From positions 1-11,860 of the forward strand of contig DASPKS010000031.1 in NCBI GenBank assembly GCA_035628035.1: a stretch of DNA of 11,860 nucleotides, written 5' to 3'. Positions 1 to 5,280 of this stretch are shown here, piece by piece (positions within the stretch are counted from its first letter, which is position 1; each line of letters starts with the position of its first letter). The translations under genes were made by a program, and so were the position numbers. The notes under the pieces are model-generated. The model saw only the letters and a program-made list of their open reading frames with translations, made no database searches and had not been told where the DNA came from. Source of the stretch: DASPKS01 sp035628035. GTDB lineage: Bacteria > Bacteroidota > Rhodothermia > Rhodothermales > Rubricoccaceae.

Positions 1-1618
1 GCGTACCGAGACAGGCGCTTGGGAGCCGACGTTCTTCACCGGGAGCGAAATCCTTGACCTCATCGCGCGGGACGACCGCATCCTTGGGGTCGGCCCGTTC
101 GCGGTGTACGTCTGGAAGCCAGGCGAGTACTTCCTCGACCTCGACCTCCGCGGCGCGGAGAACCACCGGGCTTTCACGGAAGGGCCGGGAGGGACGCTGT
201 GGGTGGGCGATTTCCGACGGGGGCTCCTCGAAGTGCCGCCGTTGCCGGAGGCGGACGGCCCCGTAGCGGTGGACCCTGTCCAAGTGGTGATGCCCTCCGG
301 GCCCGCGCTCAATACGCCCTTCGACGTCGACGTAGGGGACGACGGAACACTCTGGGTTGGCTTCGAGGCCTCCCGCGGGTTCGCCGCGCTCAGCCGGCTC
401 ACGCCGGTGGGGGCGTGGACCTCCTTCGAGAGCCTCGACCCCTCGCTCGACATCGCGCGCACCACGTTCCTCACGGTGACGGCCGGCCCCGACGGGACGT
501 GCTACGCCGCCTCCTTCGGCGACGGCCTGACGGTCGTCCCTCCCGCCGGCCCCCCGTTCACGTACCGCTCGAACAACTCCACCCTCCAGTCCGTCGTCGG
601 CACGAACAACTTCATCGTGATCGGGCAGGCGCTGCCCGACGCGCAGGGGCAGCTGTGGGTGACGAACCGCGGCGCCGCCAACCCCCTCCACGTCCGCCTC
701 GCCGACGGCACGTGGCACGCCCTCCCGTATCCACCTGGGCTCCCGACGACGGTCTACCTCGACCAGCTCGTCTTCGACGAGTTCGGCCAGCTGTGGTCGA
801 ACACGCCGTCGCGGACGGGCCCGAACGGGCAGGGCCTCGCCGTCGTGAACACCGGGGCCGACCCCATCAGCCCGGCCGACGACCGCGCGCTCCACATCGG
901 CGGCGCGGGCACGAACGGGGTGGGGCTCCCCAACGAGGAGGTGAACGTGGTCGCCTACGACCTCGACGGGATCCTCTGGATCGGGACGGAGCGGGGGCTG
1001 GCCTCCATCGCCTCGCCCGGCTCCGCCTTCGGCGGCGACCCCGCGCTCGTCCAGCCCGTGTGGGCGCGCACGCCCGACGGCACGTCGTACTTCCTCCGCG
1101 ACCTCTGGATCAACGACATCGCCGTGGACCCGGCCGGGCAGAAGTGGATCGCCTCCACGGCGGGCGCGTGGCTCATCAATGCGGAAGGGGACACGGCGCT
1201 CCGCACCTTCACCGCCGAGAACTCCCCGCTCTTCTCCGACAACGTGCTCGCGGTGGACGTGGACCCCACGACGGGCCGCGTCTACTTCGCGACGGACCGG
1301 GGCCTGCTCAGCTTCGACGCCGAGGCGATCCAGCCGGCGCCGCAAGCGGGCGACCTCCACGTGGCGCCGAGCCCGTTCCGCCCCGTCGAGCACCCCAACG
1401 GCGTCCTCATCACCGGGCTCGTGGCGGAGACGACCATCCGCATCCTCACGCCCGACGGGCAGGTGGTGGCTGCCCTCGACGCGCGGGGCGGCTCCGTCCG
1501 CTGGGACGGCCGCGACACGCGGACGGGCGAGGTCGTCGGGTCGGGCGTGTACCTCGTGGCCGCCTCGGGGGTCAACGGGGAGGGGACGGCCTACGGGAAG
1601 ATCGCGGTCCTCCGGTAG
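1..1618 (+). CDS. porZ: PorZ-like T9SS beta-propeller protein, 5'-truncated by window edge
   Basis: The reading frame is open from base 2 to the TAG at 1616-1618, so 538 residues are visible and the N-terminus lies outside the window; the GTG at 104 is internal, not the start. The visible part has repeated propeller blades of the two-component-regulator type (LWVGDF, LWVGFE, LWVTNRG, LWIGTERG, KWIASTAG, VYFATDRG). From about base 1355 it ends in an Ig-like C-terminal domain (SPFRP, VRWDGRDTRTG, SGVYLV, GKIAVLR) typical of T9SS cargo tails. The order of blades, including a late NSPLFSDNVLAVDVDP-type blade before the tail, matches my memory of PorZ, the surface protein that presents anionic LPS to the T9SS sortase in Porphyromonas. 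PorZ is usually near 780 residues, so roughly the last two thirds are here. The alternative is another propeller protein exported by T9SS. The T9SS tail is firmer than the PorZ name. Confidence 0.7.
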   Translation, partial: RTETGAWEPTFFTGSEILDLIARDDRILGVGPFAVYVWKPGEYFLDLDLRGAENHRAFTEGPGGTLWVGDFRRGLLEVPPLPEADGPVAVDPVQVVMPSGPALNTPFDVDVGDDGTLWVGFEASRGFAALSRLTPVGAWTSFESLDPSLDIARTTFLTVTAGPDGTCYAASFGDGLTVVPPAGPPFTYRSNNSTLQSVVGTNNFIVIGQALPDAQGQLWVTNRGAANPLHVRLADGTWHALPYPPGLPTTVYLDQLVFDEFGQLWSNTPSRTGPNGQGLAVVNTGADPISPADDRALHIGGAGTNGVGLPNEEVNVVAYDLDGILWIGTERGLASIASPGSAFGGDPALVQPVWARTPDGTSYFLRDLWINDIAVDPAGQKWIASTAGAWLINAEGDTALRTFTAENSPLFSDNVLAVDVDPTTGRVYFATDRGLLSFDAEAIQPAPQAGDLHVAPSPFRPVEHPNGVLITGLVAETTIRILTPDGQVVAALDARGGSVRWDGRDTRTGEVVGSGVYLVAASGVNGEGTAYGKIAVLR

Positions 1619-1667
1619 TCTGTCGGATTCTTCACCCGTCGCGGGGGCTGCCGGCGGCGCGGGGGCG

Positions 1668-1675
1668 TAATTTTC
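1668..1675 (+). promoter_or_regulatory. Candidate -7 promoter box for the tRNA pair
   Basis: TAATTTTC lies 29 nt upstream (box start to gene start) of the mature tRNA-His 5' end, in a 78-nt gap after the porZ-like stop codon. It resembles the Bacteroidota -7 element TAnnTTTG and the boxes before five other units in this window. No clear -33 element is seen. Confidence 0.4.
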
Positions 1676-1696
1676 GGCGTTCGGCCCTGTGCCCAC

Positions 1697-1771
1697 GGAG
1701 ACTGTAGCTCAGTCGGTTAGAGCGCCAGGTTGTGGCCCTGGAGGTCGTGGGTTCGAATCCCATCAGTCTCC
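1697..1771 (+). tRNA. tRNA-His (anticodon GTG)
   Basis: A full cloverleaf can be drawn. The extra G-1 typical of tRNA-His is at 1697 and the acceptor stem pairs GAGACTG (1698-1704) with CAGTCTC (1764-1770). The D arm is GCTC/GAGC, and the anticodon stem CCAGG/CCTGG encloses the loop TTGTGGC with anticodon GTG at 1732-1734. The T arm contains GGGTTCGAATCCC. The discriminator base is C1771. The 3' CCA is not encoded, since the following bases are CCCCG, so it must be added by tRNA nucleotidyltransferase. Confidence 0.96.
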
Positions 1772-1775
1772 CCCC

Positions 1776-1805
1776 GCCGGCTCCGCGCGAGCCGGCTTTG
1801 TGTTT
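1776..1805 (+). terminator. Hairpin with T-rich tail between the two tRNAs
   Basis: GCCGGCTC (1776-1783) and GAGCCGGC (1789-1796) form a perfect 8-bp stem with a 5-nt loop. It is followed directly by TTTGTGTTT. This is the form of a Rho-independent terminator. It starts 4 nt after tRNA-His and its T tract ends 1 nt before tRNA-Glu, so it may act as a partial terminator, or as a processing hairpin if both tRNAs are co-transcribed. Confidence 0.6.
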
Positions 1806-1806
1806 G

Positions 1807-1882
1807 GCCCGGTTCGTCTAGGGGTCCAGGACGCCGCCCTTTCACGGCGGTAACACGGGTTCGAATCCCGTACCGGGTACCA
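1807..1882 (+). tRNA. tRNA-Glu (anticodon TTC), CCA encoded
   Basis: The acceptor stem GCCCGGT (1807-1813) pairs with ACCGGGT (1872-1878), with one G-T wobble at the end. The anticodon stem CCGCC/GGCGG encloses the loop CTTTCAC with anticodon TTC. The T arm contains CGGGTTCGAATCCCG. The discriminator is A1879 and CCA is encoded at 1880-1882, unlike the neighbouring tRNA-His. It lies 35 nt downstream of tRNA-His with a hairpin between them. No terminator is obvious just after it. Confidence 0.96.
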
Positions 1883-2148
1883 AGTCCGTCCGAAAATGCG
1901 GCGATTCGTGCACGCACGGGGCGATCTGAGGCGGGGGCGAGCGGGGATGTAAGCCGGAGGCCGCACGACCGCATCCCCGACCACCCTAGCGGCGGGCGAG
2001 CTAGGCTGAGGCTACGGGCGAGCCCCGTGGAAGCCGCCGCGGACGAGGAAGGTCGGGCGGGCAGCTCGCGCGTTTTCCTGGCGGCGCTCGGGAGTGACGT
2101 GTGGTAGGGTGGGTGTAGACTCGCGGTAATCCCGCTTCTCCTGCCTCC
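1883..2148 (+). other. Gap with three inverted repeats upstream of gltS
   Basis: I see no credible protein here. Three perfect inverted repeats occur in sequence: CGGGGATG (1942-1949) with CATCCCCG (1972-1979); CCTAGC (1985-1990) with GCTAGG (2000-2005); and the compound GGCT-ACGGG (2010-2018) with CCCGT (2024-2028) and AGCC (2032-2035). They could belong to a structured 5' leader of gltS, a small RNA, or tRNA-operon 3' processing signals. I recognise no known riboswitch core. A weak TAGACTCG at 2116-2123 is the only promoter-like box near gltS. Confidence 0.35.
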
Positions 2149-3387
2149 ATGCTCCGGCTCGACCTCGTCCACACCGTTGCCTTCGCCGGCGTCGTCCTGT
2201 TCGTCGGCTACGGGCTGAGGTGGCTCGTGCGGCCACTCGCGCGCTACAACATCCCCGCGCCCGTCATCGGCGGCCTCCTCGTGGCGTTGCTCACGCTCGG
2301 CGCCCGCGCGCAGGGCGCGACCCTCGTCGCGTTCGACACGACGCTCCAGGCGCCGCTGATGATCGCGTTCTTCACCAGCATCGGGTTCGGCGCGTCGCTG
2401 TCGCTGCTGCGCGTGGGCGGCCCGCAGGTGCTGCGGTTCTTCGCGCTGGCGACGGTGTTCGCCGTAGCGCAGAACGTGGTGGGTGTCCTCGTGGCGCTGC
2501 CATTCGGAGCCGACCCCCTGCTCGGCGTGCTTGCCGGGTCGGTCACGCTCACGGGCGGGCCGGCGACCGGCCTCGCGTTCGCGCCGCTGTTCGAGGAGGC
2601 CGGCGTGAACGGCGCCGCCACGCTGGCGGTGGCGGCGGCGATGGTCGGCATCGTCTCGGGCGGCGTGATCGGGGGGCCCCTCGCCACGCGCCTCATCGAG
2701 CGCGGCGCGCTGCGCGGCCCCGGGGCCCAGAGCACGGCGCCGCCGGGCCGGGTACCTACCACGGCGGCGGAGGTGGTCGAGGAGCGGCTGCCGGAGCCGT
2801 CTCCCGCCCCCCCCGCAGGGGAGGACGTCGAGTCGTACGTCCTCCTCAAGAACGGCGTGGCGATCCTCGTGGCGATGTGGGCGGGGTCGTGGGTGAGCGC
2901 CGGGTTCACCGCGCTCGGCGTGACGCTCCCCGCTTACATCGGGGCGATGCTCGTCGCGGCCGTCCTCCGCAACCTCGACGACGTGACGGGGTGGATCGGG
3001 CTCTCGCAGCGGACCATCGACGACGTGGGGAACGCCGCACTCGCGCTGTTCATCGTGCTGGCGCTGATGACGCTGAAGCTGTGGGAGGTGGCGGCCCTCG
3101 CCGTCCCGCTCGTGGCGATCCTCGCGGCGCAAATCGCCCTCATCGCCCTCACCTTCGCGCTGGTCTTCCGCGCGATGGGGCGCGACTACGAGGCGGCCGT
3201 GATGAGCGGGGGGTTCTGCGGGTTCATGCTGGGGACGACGGCGAACGCGATGGCGAACATGCGCGCGCTCGTCGAGCGGTACGGGGCGGCCCCGCGGGCC
3301 TTCCTCGTGGTGCCGATGGTGGGGGCGTTCTTCATCGACTTCACGAACGCCGTCATCGTGACGGTCTTCGTGAACCTCCTCCAGTAG
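2149..3387 (+). CDS. gltS: Sodium/glutamate symporter, ESS family (GltS-like)
   Basis: The 412-residue product fits the ESS family of Na+:glutamate symporters in the cytoplasmic membrane. The family pattern is clear: IPAPVIGGLLVALL (residues 35-48), SVTLTGGPATGLAFAP (131-146) at the first re-entrant pore loop, then GGVIGGPLATRLIERG (171-186). A charged, Pro-rich cytoplasmic loop (about 187-228) divides two membrane halves, each with about five hydrophobic segments. The second half has LPAYIGAMLVAAVLRNLDD (260-278), GFCGFMLGTTANAMANM (355-371) and AFLVVPMVGAFFIDFTNAV (384-402). ATG at 2149 starts directly in front of the first membrane segment; no Shine-Dalgarno is visible. The first pore loop reads GGPATG where E. 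coli GltS, as I recall, has GGHGTG, so the substrate might differ. The gene ends convergently with the cupredoxin gene. Confidence 0.9.
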   Translation: MLRLDLVHTVAFAGVVLFVGYGLRWLVRPLARYNIPAPVIGGLLVALLTLGARAQGATLVAFDTTLQAPLMIAFFTSIGFGASLSLLRVGGPQVLRFFALATVFAVAQNVVGVLVALPFGADPLLGVLAGSVTLTGGPATGLAFAPLFEEAGVNGAATLAVAAAMVGIVSGGVIGGPLATRLIERGALRGPGAQSTAPPGRVPTTAAEVVEERLPEPSPAPPAGEDVESYVLLKNGVAILVAMWAGSWVSAGFTALGVTLPAYIGAMLVAAVLRNLDDVTGWIGLSQRTIDDVGNAALALFIVLALMTLKLWEVAALAVPLVAILAAQIALIALTFALVFRAMGRDYEAAVMSGGFCGFMLGTTANAMANMRALVERYGAAPRAFLVVPMVGAFFIDFTNAVIVTVFVNLLQ

Positions 3388-3408
3388 CGCTGGCCGCTGC
3401 CTCACCCC

Positions 3409-3443
3409 CGAGGACCTCGCCGGGGTCGCCCGCGGGGTCCTCG
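3409..3443. terminator. Possible bidirectional terminator between gltS and cupredoxin gene
   Basis: CGAGGACC (3409-3416) pairs with GGTCCTCG (3436-3443), with a nested CGGG/CCCG stem (3421-3424 with 3429-3432). It lies in the 109-nt gap between convergent genes. No T tract follows on either strand, so termination is inferred from position and stem strength only. Confidence 0.4.
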
Positions 3444-3496
3444 TCGGCGCTGGGAAGAGCCGCCGGCCGGGCACCGGGCAGCAGCCCCATGCCGGC

Positions 3497-4036
3497 TCAG
3501 GCCGGTGCCTGTGCGACGCGCATCGTCCCGCGCATCGTGACGTAGTGGCCGGGGAACGTGCAGATGTACGGGTAGTCGCCCGCTTGCTGCGGCGCGGTGA
3601 ACGTGACCTCGACCGTCTGACCCGGCGCCGACATCGGCGTGTGGGCGACGATGCGGTCGGCCATGTCCTGCGGGATGTACCCGGTGCCAGCGGCGGAGAG
3701 CGCGGCCTGCCCGACCGCGTTGGGGTCGGCGCCGAGCGCGAGCACGACGACGTTGTGGCTCATGGCCGGGTTCGTCGCCGTGTTGTTGAGCGTGAGGTGG
3801 ACGGTCTGGCCCGGCGCGACGGTGAACTCCGTCTGCTCGTACCGCATCTCGTTCCCAACGGGTGTTATCGTGATCTCGGCCGGGGGCCCGTCGTACGTCG
3901 CGGCCGGGGCGTCGGCGGGCGCCTGCGGGGCGGGGGCGGCGGGCGGCTGGGCGGTCTCCGTCGCGGGTTCCCCACCGCCGCAGGCAGCGAGGACGAGCGC
4001 GGCGAAGGCGAGGGAGAAGATGCGGGTCTTGGTCAT
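3497..4036 (-). CDS. Azurin/plastocyanin-like blue copper lipoprotein
   Basis: The 179-residue product is a predicted periplasmic or membrane-anchored electron carrier. It starts with a lipoprotein signal (hydrophobic 6-18, lipobox LAAC with Cys19), followed by a Pro/Ala-rich tether (about 28-48). The cupredoxin domain (about 53-176) has a complete type 1 copper site: His94 in MSHNVVV, and Cys159, His164 and Met168 in CTFPGHYVTMRGTM. The Cys-x4-His-x3-Met spacing is the same as in azurin (Cys112, His117, Met121). The residue before His94 is Ser, where azurin has Gly45. Azurin- and auracyanin-type proteins pass electrons between respiratory complexes; the partner here is unknown. ATG at 4036 puts the signal peptide at the N-terminus, and a TAATTTG box lies upstream. 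It is divergent from the SLATT-like gene and convergent with gltS. Confidence 0.88.
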   Translation of the reverse strand: MTKTRIFSLAFAALVLAACGGGEPATETAQPPAAPAPQAPADAPAATYDGPPAEITITPVGNEMRYEQTEFTVAPGQTVHLTLNNTATNPAMSHNVVVLALGADPNAVGQAALSAAGTGYIPQDMADRIVAHTPMSAPGQTVEVTFTAPQQAGDYPYICTFPGHYVTMRGTMRVAQAPA

Positions 4037-4074
4037 CGGGGTGGGGGCGTTAGAACAAAAGCCGTGGGCCTCCT

Positions 4075-4081
4075 CAAATTA
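4075..4081 (-). promoter_or_regulatory. Candidate -7 box of the cupredoxin gene
   Basis: On the minus strand TAATTTG reads from 4081 to 4075, 38 nt before the ATG at 4036. It is the closest match in the window to the Bacteroidota -7 element TAnnTTTG, with one T fewer. No convincing -33 box was found. Confidence 0.45.
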
Positions 4082-4127
4082 GTGGGCGTAGGGGCGGCGC
4101 TGCCTTGGAAGTGCTGTGAAGCGCGGG

Positions 4128-4153
4128 CCGGGGTGCACGGCACCCAGCCCCGG
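4128..4153. promoter_or_regulatory. Inverted repeat at the -33 position of the SLATT-like gene
   Basis: CCGGGG (4128-4133) and CCCCGG (4148-4153) are perfect inverted repeats, with an inner TGC/GCA pairing. A competing pairing, GGGTGC (4131-4136) with GCACCC (4140-4145), is also possible. It ends 13 nt before the TAACTTCA box, where an operator could block polymerase. It could also be a hairpin with no regulatory role. Confidence 0.3.
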
Positions 4154-4166
4154 ATCGACCTAGCTC

Positions 4167-4174
4167 TAACTTCA
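4167..4174 (+). promoter_or_regulatory. Candidate -7 box of the SLATT-like gene
   Basis: TAACTTCA lies 43 nt upstream (box start to ATG) of the start at 4210. A transcript starting about 7 nt after the box would begin near 4181, which would exclude the in-frame GTG at 4180 and favours the ATG at 4210. Confidence 0.4.
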
Positions 4175-4209
4175 CAGGCGTGTGCACGAGCAATGGGGAA
4201 TCAGGGCCG

Positions 4210-5229
4210 ATGGGTGCGAACAGCGACCGACAGGACCTCGCGATCGGCTTCCTCGGCGCCGACGAGCCGAGCGACTACGTCCTCGCGCCGGCGGCGCACG
4301 CGGAGCGCTATGCCGCGAGCGCACCCGCCCTCGCCGCGCGCCTCGGTGAGAGCGACGTGCGGGCCGCCGCCGAGCGGTACGAGGAGCGCGACCGCCGGGC
4401 GCTGGAAGCCCAGGCGCGCTTCACGACCACCTCCGAGCGCGCCCAGACGGCCGTCTTCTTCGCCGGCATCGCCGGGGTCCTGCTCATCGCGACGGGGAGC
4501 CTCGCAGGGGTCCTCGACGATACCGCGGAGCGGATCCTCGCCGTCGCCTTCGCCATCGGGGCGGTGGCGGCGAGCGCGCTGGCCTACATGTGGATCCGCG
4601 AGATCGAAGACGGCCAGCTCCTCAGGCGCTGGATGACGCTCCGCGCCGAGGCCGAGTCGCAGCGGCTCCGCTACTTCGACCTCCTCGTGAGCGGGCCGCC
4701 GCTCGAGGAGCCCCTCCTCCAGCTCGAGTACTTCCGCCGCTACCAGCTCGACGTCCAGCGGCTGTACTACAAAGCGCGGGGCGAGCAGCACCGGCAGGAT
4801 GCCGACCAGGCCCTCACCACCACGACGCGGTCCATGGCCGCCGCGGCCATCGCGAGCGGGATCGCGGGCATCCTGAGTGGGGCCTTTGGGGCCCCATGGG
4901 CTAGCCTCGCGGGGGTGGGCCTCGTCGCCCAGGCACTCGCCTCGCGCGTGGCGAACCGGGAGGCCGCCGCCCAGCACCGGCGGAACGCCGAGCGCTACGA
5001 GCGGACCCGCGAGACATTGGACGAGCTCTACGGCAGGCTGGACGCCGTGCGGGCGGCGACCGCCAGCGGCGATCTCAGGGTGATGCGAGAGTTCGCCGCC
5101 GCGGTCCACGAGCAGCTGTCGCTGGAGCACCGGCAGTGGCTCGAGGACACCCGCGAGGCGAGCCCCGCGCTCAACCGGCTGGAGGAGCTCCTCCACACGT
5201 ACGAGCAGCGGGCACACCTCCAGGGTTGA
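4210..5229 (+). CDS. Membrane protein with two SLATT-like (DUF4231) units
   Basis: The 339-residue product has two similar units. The first has a charged helix (about 50-78), then two membrane segments (about 79-101 and 108-129) and an amphipathic helix (REIEDGQLLRRW onward). The second has the helix YQLDVQRLYYKARGEQHR (178-195), two membrane segments (about 209-227 and 229-247) and a long charged helix (about 248-320). The pattern Y-x2-D-x2-R/Q...YY-x-A before a TM pair and the closing HRQWLED (307-313) fit the SLATT/DUF4231 superfamily. Those proteins are predicted pore-forming effectors, often paired with SMODS-type nucleotide cyclases in bacterial defence. No cyclase, sensor or nuclease is next to it here. 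ATG 4210 is chosen because GGGGAA (4195-4200) lies about 10 nt upstream and the in-frame GTG 4180 coincides with the likely transcript start. Family assignment is from pattern recall only. Confidence 0.7.
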   Translation: MGANSDRQDLAIGFLGADEPSDYVLAPAAHAERYAASAPALAARLGESDVRAAAERYEERDRRALEAQARFTTTSERAQTAVFFAGIAGVLLIATGSLAGVLDDTAERILAVAFAIGAVAASALAYMWIREIEDGQLLRRWMTLRAEAESQRLRYFDLLVSGPPLEEPLLQLEYFRRYQLDVQRLYYKARGEQHRQDADQALTTTTRSMAAAAIASGIAGILSGAFGAPWASLAGVGLVAQALASRVANREAAAQHRRNAERYERTRETLDELYGRLDAVRAATASGDLRVMREFAAAVHEQLSLEHRQWLEDTREASPALNRLEELLHTYEQRAHLQG

Positions 5230-5246
5230 CCTGTGGGTGCTCCGCA

Positions 5247-5260
5247 GGGGTATCCACCCC
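5247..5260. terminator. Weak hairpin between convergent genes
   Basis: GGGGT (5247-5251) pairs with ACCCC (5256-5260) over a 4-nt loop, in the 51-nt gap between the convergent SLATT-like and aldehyde dehydrogenase genes. There is no T tract, so its role as a terminator is a guess from position. Confidence 0.2.
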
Positions 5261-5280
5261 GAGTCTCTGGGGCCGCCGTC

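Noticed and set aside
199..1707. Long open frame overlapping the porZ-like gene in another frame
   Set aside because: It is Arg/Pro/Gly-rich low-complexity translation, typical of the out-of-phase reading of a high-GC gene; the other frame has clear propeller and T9SS motifs.
2040..2075. Stretch like RNase P RNA (GAGGAAGGTCGGGC)
   Set aside because: Only one short block is similar; the other conserved blocks are absent and gltS begins about 100 nt later, too near for a full RNA.
1717..3474. 585-codon minus-strand frame across the tRNAs and gltS
   Set aside because: It crosses two tRNA genes and is antisense to gltS, and its translation is Arg/His/Glu-rich with no domain.
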